DNA from: Methyloversatilis universalis EHg5
GTDB lineage: Bacteria; Pseudomonadota; Gammaproteobacteria; Burkholderiales; Rhodocyclaceae
Direction: 5' to 3'
Assembly: GCF_000378945.1 (NCBI RefSeq)
Contig: NZ_KB900539.1
Span: 2,082,557-2,146,556, forward strand
Length of the DNA: 64,000 nucleotides
Shown: piece after piece, positions 8,592 to 17,758 of the stretch
How positions within the stretch are numbered: the first letter of the stretch is position 1
Layout: every line of letters starts with the position of its first letter
The notes under the pieces: model-generated
Seen by the model: the letters and a program-made list of their open reading frames with translations, nothing else
What the model was told of the DNA's origin: nothing
The model's database searches: none
Made by a program: the position numbers and the translations under genes

Positions 8592-9440
8592 ATGAAAACA
8601 CTCACCGCCCCCTCGCCCGGCTTCGGCCTGGGTCTGCGTCCGGCCCACTACGCGGCACTGCTCGAAACACGCGCGCCGCTCGAATGGCTGGAAATCATTT
8701 CCGAAAACTTCATGGTCGACGGCGGCAAGCCGATGGCCATGCTCGATCGTCTGCGCGCCGACTACCCGATGGCCCTGCACGGCGTGGCGCTGTCGATAGG
8801 CTCGACCGACGCGCTCGACCGCGGCTATCTGAAGAAGCTGAAAGCACTGGCAGGCCGCGTCGATCCGCTGTGGATTTCCGATCACTTCTGCTGGACTGGC
8901 GTCGGCGGCCACAATTCGCACGATCTGCTGCCGCTGCCCTACACCGAAGAGGCGGTGCGCCTGCTGGTGAGCCGCATCGGTCAGGTGCAGCACGAACTGG
9001 GCCGCCGGCTGGTGCTGGAAAACGTGTCTAGCTACCTCGGCTACGCGGTGTCCGACATGAGCGAGTGGGACTTCATCCGCACCGTGGCCGAAGAGGCCGA
9101 CTGCCTGCTGCTGCTCGACGTGAACAACGTGTATGTCAGCAGCGTCAATCACGGCTTCAACCCGCTCACCTATCTGGCCGGCATCCCTGCCGCGCGGGTG
9201 CAGCAGATCCATCTCGCCGGCCACTCGACCCACGACGATCATCTGGTCGACACCCACGACCAGCCGGTGTGCGAAGACGTGTGGGCGCTGTATGACACCG
9301 CCTGCCGCATGTTCGGCAACGTCGCCACGATGATAGAGCGCGACGACAACATCCCGGATCTGCCCGAACTGCTGGCAGAGCTCGCCCGCGCCCGCCGCAT
9401 CGCCGCGCGGGCCACCAACGCCGAACAGGTGGCCGCATGA
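8592..9440 (+). CDS. bufB: BufB: MNIO-family (DUF692) bufferin-modifying enzyme
   Basis: A 282-residue TIM-barrel protein of the multinuclear non-heme iron oxygenase family (formerly DUF692). Likely iron ligands are seen along the chain: ISENF near the start, [58 protein letters not shown] and ERDD near the end. The enzyme is expected to act in the cytoplasm on the unfolded BufA2 precursor, oxidising Cys residues before export. It lies 53 bases after bufA2 and overlaps bufC by four bases, consistent with an enzyme-partner pair. Length and motif order match the family well. Confidence 0.93.
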   Translation: MKTLTAPSPGFGLGLRPAHYAALLETRAPLEWLEIISENFMVDGGKPMAMLDRLRADYPMALHGVALSIGSTDALDRGYLKKLKALAGRVDPLWISDHFCWTGVGGHNSHDLLPLPYTEEAVRLLVSRIGQVQHELGRRLVLENVSSYLGYAVSDMSEWDFIRTVAEEADCLLLLDVNNVYVSSVNHGFNPLTYLAGIPAARVQQIHLAGHSTHDDHLVDTHDQPVCEDVWALYDTACRMFGNVATMIERDDNIPDLPELLAELARARRIAARATNAEQVAA

Positions 9441-10222
9441 GCGCGCTGGCCGAACTGCAGCGGCAGTTCATGCATTACCTGCATGACGCACCCAACGCCT
9501 TCATCGACACGCTGGCCGCGAGCGACGGCCTGGCGCCGGCCGCGCGGGCGCACATCTATCACCACGCCTACCGGGTGCGTCTGCTCGACACGCTGAAGGA
9601 CAGTTTCGACAAGACCTGGGCCTGGCTGGGCGACGACGCTTTCGAGTCGGCCGGCCGGCGCTACATCGCGGCCCACCCGCCCACGCAGTTCAGCCTGCGG
9701 CCCTTCGGCGACTGCTTCCCCGCGTGGCTGCGCACCGCATGGCCGGACGACCCGGAGGTGGCCGAACTGGCCGCGCTCGACTGGGCGCTGCGCAACGCCT
9801 TCGACAGCGCCGACGGCGCAGCGCTCGACGCCGCTGCGCTGGCCGGCTACAGCGCCGAGGACTGGGGTCGCGTCGTGTTTGCGCTGCAGCCGGGCGCGCA
9901 GTGGCTGCAGTTCAGCCGCAACACGCTGGATCTGTGGCACGCGATGGACCGCGGCGACTCGCCACCCGATCTCGTGACGCTGGCGCAGCCGCTCACCGTG
10001 CTGGTGTGGCGCAAGGGCGAACAGCCGCATTTCCGCTCGGTCGATGCACCTGAAGCCGTCATGCTGCAAGCCATGCAGGCCGGCACGCCGTTCGCCGCCG
10101 CCTGCGCCGGCGTGGACGCGCCGGACGCGCAGACGCTGATCGGCGGCTGGCTCGCGCGCTGGCTGGCCGACGGGCTGATCCGCGAAGCCGACTGCCCCGC
10201 GCCGCCTGCGACCGACGGCTGA
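9437..10222 (+). CDS. bufC: BufC: DUF2063/HvfC-type partner of the MNIO enzyme
   Basis: A 261-residue protein with an N-terminal DUF2063 domain. It starts with a helical [12 protein letters not shown] segment, contains the [19 protein letters not shown] motif usual for this family, and is followed by a globular C-terminal part. BufC-type proteins bind the precursor peptide and present it to BufB, in a role like a RiPP recognition partner. The ATG overlaps the bufB stop by four bases, so the two are probably translated at matched levels. It was once called DNA-binding in databases, but genomic context makes the precursor-binding role more likely. Confidence 0.88.
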   Translation: MSALAELQRQFMHYLHDAPNAFIDTLAASDGLAPAARAHIYHHAYRVRLLDTLKDSFDKTWAWLGDDAFESAGRRYIAAHPPTQFSLRPFGDCFPAWLRTAWPDDPEVAELAALDWALRNAFDSADGAALDAAALAGYSAEDWGRVVFALQPGAQWLQFSRNTLDLWHAMDRGDSPPDLVTLAQPLTVLVWRKGEQPHFRSVDAPEAVMLQAMQAGTPFAAACAGVDAPDAQTLIGGWLARWLADGLIREADCPAPPATDG

Positions 10223-10237
10223 CCCGGCCTGCCGACC

Positions 10238-11614
<1,377 letters not shown>

Positions 11615-12358
11615 TCAGCGGCGGTTGATGATGTCGGCGTAGGCAGACCAATCTATCGCCGGTACGGACCCCAGCGACTGAAGCTTGGACAAGAGCCGGA
11701 ACAGGAAGTAAATCAAAGCGCCTTCCTTCGGCACAAGCTTCAACGCACCGTCGAAGGTGTCGAATGCACCATCTTCCAACGCGCAACCGCAATCCAGCAA
11801 TTCTGGCAGCGAAGACGGCAAGTGCTTGTTGAAGGATGCCCCAAGACCATCAGTCCAGCTAGATTTCGGCGCAACGATCCCTGCCACAATCGGAAACGGG
11901 TCCTTGGGTTTGAACGTACCGCCTGCGTGAGCGATAGCCACTGAAGTGCGGTGAAGCTTGCGCACTGAAGCAGCTTTGGCCCCGGCATACTCCAGATAAT
12001 CCTTGTCAAAGTGCGGCTTTGACTCAAAAACCGCATATACAGCCTCGGCAGGGATGTATCGATGCTTCTGTTGATCAAGCAGGGTGGGCGTGAAGTGCCG
12101 ATCGAAAATCACCAGATCGATCTGCTCACTCCGATTTCCCTTGCTGTCTATCACGAACCCTGTTGCAACTTCATAGCGGTTCGGTAGGTATGCACGGAAT
12201 ACGTCAATCCAGTGGTCTTCATTGACGCTGCCTTGCGTACCGGCGTGCTCAATGGATTGCGAGGCACGCTTGATCTTAATGGCAAGTTCGGACTGCACAT
12301 CGACGAAAGCGTCCTTCATCCATGCTGTGTCGTCGGGGGCGCTCAGTTTTTTTGCCAT
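11615..12358 (-). CDS. DUF6602 protein, predicted PD-(D/E)XK nuclease effector of CBASS
   Basis: A 247-residue single-domain protein recognised as DUF6602-like. An N-terminal helical stretch (residues 15-40) leads to a nuclease-like core. Glu47 (GSVNEDHW) is followed by a strand-turn ending SEQIDLVIFD with Asp81, and then AVYAVFESKP with Glu112 and Lys114. E...D...E-x-K spaced this way is the active-site pattern of the restriction-endonuclease fold. It is the last gene of the CBASS operon, 17 bases after the CD-NTase, in the place where NucC stands in related systems. No separate nucleotide-sensing domain such as SAVED is visible, so sensing and cutting may share one domain. No signal peptide or membrane helix is present. 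Nuclease activity is inferred. Confidence 0.72.
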   Translation of the reverse strand: MAKKLSAPDDTAWMKDAFVDVQSELAIKIKRASQSIEHAGTQGSVNEDHWIDVFRAYLPNRYEVATGFVIDSKGNRSEQIDLVIFDRHFTPTLLDQQKHRYIPAEAVYAVFESKPHFDKDYLEYAGAKAASVRKLHRTSVAIAHAGGTFKPKDPFPIVAGIVAPKSSWTDGLGASFNKHLPSSLPELLDCGCALEDGAFDTFDGALKLVPKEGALIYFLFRLLSKLQSLGSVPAIDWSAYADIINRR

Positions 12359-12375
12359 GCTCGTTGCTCTAGGGC

Positions 12376-13275
12376 TCAGGACAAGGGAAATTTCTTCCCA
12401 AACAGTTCTCGCCAGACGCGAAGCGCTTCACCATTGCGGCCGGACCTCACATGGTGAATGGCCTCGTTAGCCTGTCGCAGGGCCTCGGTGAGTATATTCT
12501 TCGCCCGCGCTACACGTGCCGCATCCATTGCATCACTGATCGGAGGGCCAAGGCCGGCAGGATCAGGCCATGTATCACCTATGCGATCAGCAAGGGTCGC
12601 GAAGAAGCTTTGAATCTCGCGGTCGAATTGTCCGCCCCATCCGCCATGCATGCACTGCAAGGCCATCACCTCAATGAGGAAGGACGGCTTGATGGGTTTC
12701 TCTCCATGCTTGGGGTTGTTGTTCCAGTACTTCACCATTCTGACTAGGCCCTTCCACTCGTTCGAGTAGGCTTGATGGGCCTCGGTAGCCTTTCGGGCAT
12801 GGATCTCCGGGTTCGTCTTGATCCACTTCCCCGTATCGTCATCCGGAATCTCGTAGTCGTCTCCGGAGGCAAAAGCCGGGACCACATCAACACTCAAAAC
12901 ACGGTAGTCGGTGTTGTCCTCAGAGTCGACGACTACACCGAAGTCGACGTTGATGGAGCGGCTCTGCCGAGTGATGGCCTTGCCGCCGTACTTTTCTTTT
13001 AGCGCAACCTCATAGTCATCGAGAACGACAGCTGCCGATTTGGAGCGGTAGCCTTTTTCCCCATTCTTCATCACGAAAAAGATGTCGATATCCTTCAGCG
13101 GCTTCGTCTTCGTGTGGCGTTTGTAGGAGCCTGTCAGGAAATCCCGGTCGATGGTGAATTTGGTGCGGATAAACTCCCGCACCTCGGTGTGACGGTCACT
13201 TGCGTTCTTTTGCTCGCGATCGTTGAGCTCCAGGCGAGATTTGAACTTCCGGAAAGCTTCATCGATGGTCAACAT
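12376..13275 (-). CDS. CBASS CD-NTase (cGAS/DncV-like oligonucleotide cyclase)
   Basis: A 299-residue nucleotidyltransferase of the SMODS/CD-NTase type. The signature is complete: LTGSYKR with Gly49-Ser50, then KDIDIFF with Asp62 and Asp64, and the third metal ligand Asp130 in LSVDVVPAF. The C-terminal helical domain includes the YWNNN and [12 protein letters not shown] segments typical of the PAP/OAS1-like helix bundle. The sequence looks closest to the clade C/D cyclases that work with HORMA proteins and make cyclic trinucleotides; the product is inferred. Its start shares one base with the end of the HORMA gene, suggesting coupled translation. It is expected to be switched on by closed HORMA bound to peptide. 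Confidence 0.93.
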   Translation of the reverse strand: MLTIDEAFRKFKSRLELNDREQKNASDRHTEVREFIRTKFTIDRDFLTGSYKRHTKTKPLKDIDIFFVMKNGEKGYRSKSAAVVLDDYEVALKEKYGGKAITRQSRSINVDFGVVVDSEDNTDYRVLSVDVVPAFASGDDYEIPDDDTGKWIKTNPEIHARKATEAHQAYSNEWKGLVRMVKYWNNNPKHGEKPIKPSFLIEVMALQCMHGGWGGQFDREIQSFFATLADRIGDTWPDPAGLGPPISDAMDAARVARAKNILTEALRQANEAIHHVRSGRNGEALRVWRELFGKKFPLS

Positions 13276-13775
13276 TACGCTTGCCTCCAGTAGCCCGTAT
13301 TCGCTCCCAAGCCGCCGTGCTCGACCGTAGTACCCAGGCTTTGCTTGACCATGCCATCCGTGTTCCGATAGGAAGCTGGTGCCCAGCCCTCCACATCCGG
13401 CCGCCCCGGCTTATTCTGAAGCAGAAGGGAATACTTCGCCTGGCTCGGAACAACACCCGCCTTGCGGATCGCATACTTGAGCTGATCCGTATCAGTCCAG
13501 AAGCTTCCATCACCGGCTGCCCAGGTATAGATCACATCGACATCCCAGCGAATGATCAGCTTGTCATTGCCAGGGTCATACACCTCAAGTACGACACGCT
13601 CCAAATGGCCGCTGTCCAACCACGTCTTCACTGCGCGCAGATTGCTGGCCCACCGATCAGCGAAGTGATCGGGGTCAAGGCCGCTGAGCCGAATGATGTC
13701 CTTGAGGCTCTTGAGGATATTGTCCGCGACGTAGGTGACGGAATGCGTGTAGGAGTAAGTAGCAACGGCAGTCAT
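13275..13775 (-). CDS. cap7: CBASS HORMA-domain activator (Cap7)
   Basis: A 166-residue bacterial HORMA protein. The N-terminal [20 protein letters not shown] helix and the C-terminal block [27 protein letters not shown] and GYWRQ closely match the Cap7 HORMA family of type III CBASS. The C-terminal block is the safety-belt region that wraps around a partner peptide. In known systems the closed, peptide-bound HORMA binds and activates the CD-NTase, which lies directly downstream here. The start overlaps the Cap8-like stop by four bases. No other domain is fused. Confidence 0.92.
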   Translation of the reverse strand: MTAVATYSYTHSVTYVADNILKSLKDIIRLSGLDPDHFADRWASNLRAVKTWLDSGHLERVVLEVYDPGNDKLIIRWDVDVIYTWAAGDGSFWTDTDQLKYAIRKAGVVPSQAKYSLLLQNKPGRPDVEGWAPASYRNTDGMVKQSLGTTVEHGGLGANTGYWRQA

Positions 13776-14236
13776 GATTTCAGGAACTCCTCGACATCCA
13801 GGGTCAGGGATGCAGCCTGAGACTTGCTGCTGTCACTAATCGCTGCGCTCTCCATATCGCGGGCGGTAATGCGGCTGCTGTGCTTTGCCAGTGCAATTTT
13901 CACCCAATCGAGCTCGTCTTTTGGGCACGGAAGCGAAACCCGCCAGTCGCCTTTCAGCGGATCGAACCCCAGTGAATCTTCACGAGCGTCAGTCCCGTCC
14001 ACCGCATCGTCGTCGTAGGTGCAGTAGATCCGGGTTCTTGGTCCATCGCAGGTCACTACGATGGGTGCAGACTGCGGCGATCTGTCCGCGATGAGACTGC
14101 AGACAACACCGCTGACCGCGTTCAGCTCGGTGCGCGCTTTTACGTTCTCCGTGGTGAGGAGATCAACGATCGCGTCCCACGTCTGAGCGGCATCGCGATG
14201 CGGCGAACTGCGGAAAGTACGACTCGCTACAGTCAT
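13772..14236 (-). CDS. Cap8/HORMA3-like CBASS accessory protein with possible closure peptide
   Basis: A 154-residue protein between the ATPase and HORMA genes, in the place where Cap8 (a second HORMA-like protein) lies in two-HORMA type III CBASS operons. I did not recognise a domain with certainty. Its predicted alternation of helix and strands ([47 protein letters not shown]) is compatible with a diverged HORMA fold. The last residues are an extended tail, [12 protein letters not shown], preceded by a Ser/Ala-rich linker. D-V-E-E-F resembles a HORMA-binding closure motif. Start 14236 is chosen because ATGA overlaps the cap6 stop; the longer in-frame reading has no support. Confidence 0.6.
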   Translation of the reverse strand: MTVASRTFRSSPHRDAAQTWDAIVDLLTTENVKARTELNAVSGVVCSLIADRSPQSAPIVVTCDGPRTRIYCTYDDDAVDGTDAREDSLGFDPLKGDWRVSLPCPKDELDWVKIALAKHSSRITARDMESAAISDSSKSQAASLTLDVEEFLKS

Positions 14237-15144
14237 GGCTTCACCTTTGTCTTGGTGCGCTGTTCCTTGGCGTAGCGCGCCGCTGAAAGCAGATTGCCGA
14301 TGGAGAGTGAATTGGGATTGATTGCGGTCTGGGGGTCGGCTGCCAGCGCATTGGCCACCATCTTGCGAATCGCGCGACCGTCCAGACCCACGCATGCTGA
14401 GACGCAGTCCGCGAAATCGGCGTCCCTCGTCAATCCAGCAACGTCCGGAAAGGTTATGGCGAGGCCACTGAGACACGCCCGCAGGATCTGCTCGCAGGCA
14501 GCCTCATCAGGCAGAGGGATCTCCATGATGAGGTCGCAGCGCGATGTGAACGCGCTATCCACTGCCTCCGGGAAATTGCTGGTCGCCACGAAAAGTAGGT
14601 TGGGATGTTGCTCTGCGAGCAGATCAAGCTGGACCAGTACTGCATCCGTTGCCCGATGGATGTCGATCGGGTTGGCATCCAAGCTGAGCTTGGATCTGTC
14701 AACCGCGAGGGTTTCTACTTCATCGAGCAAGACGATCGTGGGTCCGTTGGCTGCAGATTCGGCAATGGACTGAGAAAAGAGGTCAGATACTGCACGTTGG
14801 GTCTTTCCCATAGCCGAACTTGTTAGCGAGTGGGGCTCTACTTCGAGGAGCTGCATTCGAGCCCCCTTCAGCACTTGAGAAACCCGATGTGCCAAGCCCC
14901 TGGCCAACGAGGTCTTCCCGGTCCCTGGTGGCCCTACCAGAAGGATGACGCCATGCAGGGGGATTACGTCGCGGCTGACCTTGGGCCGGACCGTGAAATT
15001 CACGATTGCTTGTGAGAGCAACTGGGCCTTGCGATGCTCGTCAATGAGAATGGAATCCCAGAGTGCTCCAAGCGCCGGTTCAGGCAACGCCCAACGCCTG
15101 TGGATACCTTTCGGCATATTGCCCGCTTCGTTTCCTGATCCCAT
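14233..15144 (-). CDS. cap6: CBASS TRIP13/Pch2-like AAA+ ATPase (Cap6)
   Basis: A 303-residue AAA+ protein. Walker A is GPPGTGKTS (71-79), Walker B IVLLDEVE (137-144), sensor 1 ATSNF (Asn190) and a putative arginine finger SRCD (Arg202). DSAFTSRCDLIMEIPLPDE is the TRIP13/Pch2 type of ASCE sequence. Cap6 hexamers thread the HORMA N-terminus and return closed HORMA to the open state, switching signalling off. It is the first gene of the operon, below a clear promoter. ATG at 15144 is supported by position; a second ATG nine codons in (MPKGIHRR) is an alternative. An N-terminal domain of about 50 residues stands for the substrate-recognition region. Confidence 0.93.
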   Translation of the reverse strand: MGSGNEAGNMPKGIHRRWALPEPALGALWDSILIDEHRKAQLLSQAIVNFTVRPKVSRDVIPLHGVILLVGPPGTGKTSLARGLAHRVSQVLKGARMQLLEVEPHSLTSSAMGKTQRAVSDLFSQSIAESAANGPTIVLLDEVETLAVDRSKLSLDANPIDIHRATDAVLVQLDLLAEQHPNLLFVATSNFPEAVDSAFTSRCDLIMEIPLPDEAACEQILRACLSGLAITFPDVAGLTRDADFADCVSACVGLDGRAIRKMVANALAADPQTAINPNSLSIGNLLSAARYAKEQRTKTKVKP

Positions 15145-15161
15145 AACACTCTCGCTTTGCT

Positions 15162-15190
15162 GTTAGCACTCATCGAAGCCGACTGCTAAC
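15162..15190 (-). promoter_or_regulatory. Inverted repeat, likely operator of the CBASS operon
   Basis: GTTAGCA (15162-15168) and TGCTAAC (15184-15190) form a perfect 7-base inverted repeat with a 15-base spacer. The left arm also sits within a small TGCT-GTT-AGCA palindrome. The repeat starts just downstream of the -10 box and covers the expected transcription start, a good place for a repressor. No HTH regulator gene (for example CapH) is encoded in the operon or beside it, so the factor is unknown. Confidence 0.5.
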
Positions 15191-15193
15191 AAC

Positions 15194-15222
15194 ACTATAG
15201 GAAGGGCATTTCGGGTGCGCAA
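15194..15222 (-). promoter_or_regulatory. Sigma-70 promoter of the CBASS operon
   Basis: On the minus strand TTGCGC (15217-15222) and TATAGT (15194-15199) are separated by exactly 17 bases. Transcription would begin near 15187, about 43 bases before the cap6 ATG. No other promoter-like sequence was needed for the four downstream genes, which overlap or nearly touch. Confidence 0.55.
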
Positions 15223-15280
15223 GTACTAAATAGCGGATTTTTTTATGCAGTCATGCCAAAACAATACCTCTTGGCGGCTC

Positions 15281-15760
15281 CTAGTCGAAGATCCGCGCAG
15301 TACCGCTGGTGAGAACCTTGCCCGAGCGGAAATAGCCCAGCTCGGTGCCAACGCTGGCATGACCTGAAAGGTCCATGGCCTCCGCCAATGGGACATTCTG
15401 TCGGCCGCTTCAGTCAGAAAACCCGCCCGCAGGGAATGGGCAAAGTAGCCCTCGGCTTCCAGTCCGGAGAGCCGCGCGCGCTCGATCACGATGCGTCTGA
15501 CAGCGACAGGGTTCATTGCTTCGGCGACCACATCACCGCGCCGAATCCGCCGGAAGAGCGCGCCTTCCTGGATATCGCTTGCCCTCAGCCAGTCATCCAG
15601 CGCGCGGGCGGCATCCCCTACTACGGGCTTGGCGGTGCCCGCATCTTCCCGGGCAGTCTGGTTCAAATACCAATAAGCACCAATAAGGGATGGACCACAT
15701 TTTCCCGCTGAGGAAAACGAATCCGAATCCGGGGCCAACGGTTCGTCGCCTGTCATGCGT
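15281..15760 (-). pseudogene. Truncated, frameshifted tyrosine integrase remnant
   Basis: The minus strand encodes the C-terminal third of a phage-type integrase. In one frame it reads DDWLRASDIQEGALFRRI, then HSLRAGFLTEAA, carrying the catalytic His-x-x-Arg. A one-base shift then moves the rest (GRQNVPLAEAMDLSGHAS and GTELGYFRSG, with the last His and the nucleophile Tyr) to another frame, which ends at 15281-15283. The N-terminal core-binding domain and the catalytic Arg I are absent. The gene is therefore dead. It borders the lower-GC CBASS block and is the best sign that the block arrived on an integrating element. Confidence 0.7.
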
Positions 15761-15871
15761 TTGAAGTCCGTTGCGAGTTGGCACTCAGCCCCCTGGCAGG
15801 CGGCCCTGTCGATCCGCCAGCCAATCGTTCGTCGTACCCATCCCTACCCCACTCCGAATGGAGAGCAGGCG

Positions 15872-16261
15872 ATGCGATTCATCATCACTGCGCAGTCCGA
15901 TGCAGCGAGCACGCCATCCGACCCATTGGCTGAGTTCGATGCCAAACTGTTCAAGGCCTACATGCGCTTCAACGAAGAGATGCACACGGCTGGGGTGCTG
16001 GTGGCGTCCGAAGGTCTGAACCCGGCGGCGCAAGGCGCGCGGATTGCTGTTGCGGACCGCAAACGCTTTGTCGTCGATGGTCCGTTCGCGGAGTCCGAGG
16101 AGCTGGTGGGCGGCTTCTACATCATCGAGGTCGAGTCTCTCGATGAAGCCATCGGGTGGGCGCTGCGCGCGCCCTGCGGCCTCGGCACGGACGACATTCT
16201 GGAAGTGCGGCAGCTGACCGGTTCGGACGACCTGCCGGCTGGTCTTCTTCAGATCATCTAA
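15872..16261 (+). CDS. YCII-family (DGPF-domain) protein
   Basis: A 129-residue protein with the YCII/DGPF fold. The DGPFAESEELVGGFYIIEV motif that names the family is present, preceded by ASEGLNPA. Start ATG at 15872 is chosen because it follows a GGAGAG site and gives the family's usual N-terminus (MRFIITAQ). YCII-like proteins often stand next to ECF sigma factors and to VOC/PhnB proteins. A PhnB-like gene follows 105 bases on, but no sigma factor is seen. The biochemical role is not established. Confidence 0.85.
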   Translation: MRFIITAQSDAASTPSDPLAEFDAKLFKAYMRFNEEMHTAGVLVASEGLNPAAQGARIAVADRKRFVVDGPFAESEELVGGFYIIEVESLDEAIGWALRAPCGLGTDDILEVRQLTGSDDLPAGLLQII

Positions 16262-16366
16262 GAGGCGGCGCCGAGCTGGAGTGCCGATACCTGGCAGTCG
16301 CGTAGCCACCGGGCGCGTTGAAGCGCTTCGATCCGTCCGACGTTTTCGCCTTCGAGGAGAACCATC

Positions 16367-16852
16367 ATGGTCACGCCAGCAAAGAACACCGTCTGTCTGT
16401 GGTTCAACGGCGGCGCCGAGGACGCGGCGCGGTTCTACGCCGTAACCTTTCCCGATTCCTTTGTTGGCCGGGTGCATCGCGCGCCGGCGGACTATCCGTC
16501 GGGCAAGGCAGGCGATGTGCTGACGGTGGAGTTCACCGTGATGGGCATCCCCTGTCTCGGGCTGAATGGCGGGCCGGCGTTTCCGCAGACCGAGGCGTTC
16601 TCGTTTCAGGTGGCGACGGTGGATCAGGCGGAAACCGACCGCCTGTGGAATGCCATCGTGAGCAACGGCGGTCAGGAAAGTGCCTGCAGCTGGTGCCGGG
16701 ACCGCTGGGGTGTGTCGTGGCAGATCACGCCGGTGGCGCTGATGAACGCGATCACCCACCCTGACCCGGCCGCGGCGAAGCGGGCCTTCGAGGCGATGAT
16801 GGGCATGACGAAGATAGACATCGCGGCGATCGAGGCGGCGGTGCGCGGGTGA
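16367..16852 (+). CDS. VOC-superfamily PhnB-like protein
   Basis: A 161-residue member of the PhnB / 3-demethylubiquinone-9 3-methyltransferase-like VOC family. It has the N-terminal VCLWFNGGAEDAARFY motif, LNGGPAFPQTEAFSFQV and a C-terminal SWCRDRWGVSWQITP block, in the order known for this family. The methyltransferase name is historical; most members have no proven activity. The gene runs in the same direction as the YCII gene and may share its transcript. Confidence 0.86.
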   Translation: MVTPAKNTVCLWFNGGAEDAARFYAVTFPDSFVGRVHRAPADYPSGKAGDVLTVEFTVMGIPCLGLNGGPAFPQTEAFSFQVATVDQAETDRLWNAIVSNGGQESACSWCRDRWGVSWQITPVALMNAITHPDPAAAKRAFEAMMGMTKIDIAAIEAAVRG

Positions 16853-16928
16853 GCTGCACTTTGCAGCCGTCGCACCGGCGGCGGATTCAGAGGCGGGACG
16901 CGGTCAGAACGGAACCGGGAGATCGACA

Positions 16929-17141
16929 ATGAATTGGATGCTGGTGGTCATCGTGATGAACGCGCCGGTCAAGACCGATATGGTGTTCAGCAGTCTTGCG
17001 GAATGCCTTTCGGCTGAGGCGCAGATGCGGCAGGCGTGGGCCGACCACTACGGGCAGGCGAAAAAGGCCGGCGCGGCAGCCGAAACCCTGGGGATGCTGA
17101 GTTCGCAGATGACGAAGGGCACCTGCATTCCGGCGAAGTGA
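16929..17141 (+). CDS. Small hypothetical protein with two cysteines
   Basis: A 70-residue open frame with ATG at 16929 and a GGGAG site about 10 bases before it. The first ten residues are hydrophobic (MNWMLVVIVM), short for a classical signal peptide. They are followed by VKTDMVFSSLAECLSAEAQMRQAW and a C-terminal KGTCIPAK. Two cysteines could form a disulfide if the protein is exported. It looks like the short bacterial proteins of the form 'V-P-V-K-T-D-x-x-F-x-S-L-x-x-C', which are of unknown function. Its reading frame has normal codon use for the genome. Confidence 0.55.
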   Translation: MNWMLVVIVMNAPVKTDMVFSSLAECLSAEAQMRQAWADHYGQAKKAGAAAETLGMLSSQMTKGTCIPAK

Positions 17142-17162
17142 GCGTCGCAGACAGCCAGTCGG

Positions 17163-17492
17163 TCAGATGCCGTCGGGCTCCTGCATCCAGGCGGGGATGT
17201 CGCGCTGGCTGTGCAGCACGCGCCACACATCGATGTGACCTGGGCGTTCGAGATAGAACACCAGAAAGGGATAGCGCGTCAGTGGCCAGGCCCTCAGGCC
17301 GGGCAGATCGAGTTCGTGGGCATGGCGCGGAGAACCCGAAGTCGGATGGCGGCCGATGTGGGCATAGGCCTCTTCCAGCGCGTCGATGAAACCCAGCGCC
17401 ACCCGCTCGCCGGCTTCGCTCAGGTAGTAAGCCAGGGCGTCATCCACATCCCGGTTCGCCTGCTCACGTGGAAGCAGGGGCTTGTTCTTCAC
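17163..17492 (-). CDS. parE: ParE/RelE-superfamily toxin
   Basis: A 109-residue ParE-like toxin. It shows the N-terminal REQANRDVDDALAYY helix pair, GFIDALEEAYAHIGRHPTSGSPRH, and the C-terminal strand block WPLTRYPFLVFYLERPGHIDVWRVLHSQRDIP, the usual ParE/RelE_StbE signature. ParE toxins block DNA gyrase; RelE relatives cut mRNA on ribosomes. The sequence lacks the basic residues of ribosome-dependent RelE, so gyrase inhibition is more likely. The gene overlaps the antitoxin stop by four bases and follows it, as expected. Confidence 0.88.
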   Translation of the reverse strand: MKNKPLLPREQANRDVDDALAYYLSEAGERVALGFIDALEEAYAHIGRHPTSGSPRHAHELDLPGLRAWPLTRYPFLVFYLERPGHIDVWRVLHSQRDIPAWMQEPDGI

Positions 17493-17740
17493 GCCTTGGG
17501 TGTCGTTCCGGCGGCCTTGCGCACCCGGTCACGCAGGCCTTCGAAGTAGCCGGCATCGGCCGGTGCTGCCGGCGCCGACTCGGCGCCCGCGGTCAGCAGG
17601 CTGCGCAGCTGAAGGCGATCCTGATCCCTGCGGATCAGCTCACGCACGTACTCGCTGCTCGTGCCATAGCCGCGCTGGCTGACCTGTTCATCGACGAAGG
17701 CTTTCAGCGCGTCGGGAAGGGAAATGTTCATCGTGCCCAT
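17489..17740 (-). CDS. parD: ParD-type ribbon-helix-helix antitoxin
   Basis: An 83-residue antitoxin. The N-terminal ribbon-helix-helix DNA-binding part reads MNISLPDALKAFVDEQVSQRGYGTSSEYVRELIRRD. The C-terminal acidic/flexible tail (YFEGLRDRVRKAAG) is the toxin-wrapping part. The start at 17740 (MGTMNIS) has an alternative three codons later. The palindrome at 17759-17775 directly upstream fits autorepression by the ParD-ParE complex. ParDE modules stabilise islands or plasmids; this one lies a short way right of the CBASS island. Confidence 0.88.
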   Translation of the reverse strand: MGTMNISLPDALKAFVDEQVSQRGYGTSSEYVRELIRRDQDRLQLRSLLTAGAESAPAAPADAGYFEGLRDRVRKAAGTTPKA

Positions 17741-17758
17741 GAACCGAGTGTGGGTGCT

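Noticed and set aside
11615-12358. Assignment of the CBASS effector as NucC
   Set aside because: The protein has none of the NucC sequence features I know and has DUF6602-like EQID and AVFESKP blocks instead.
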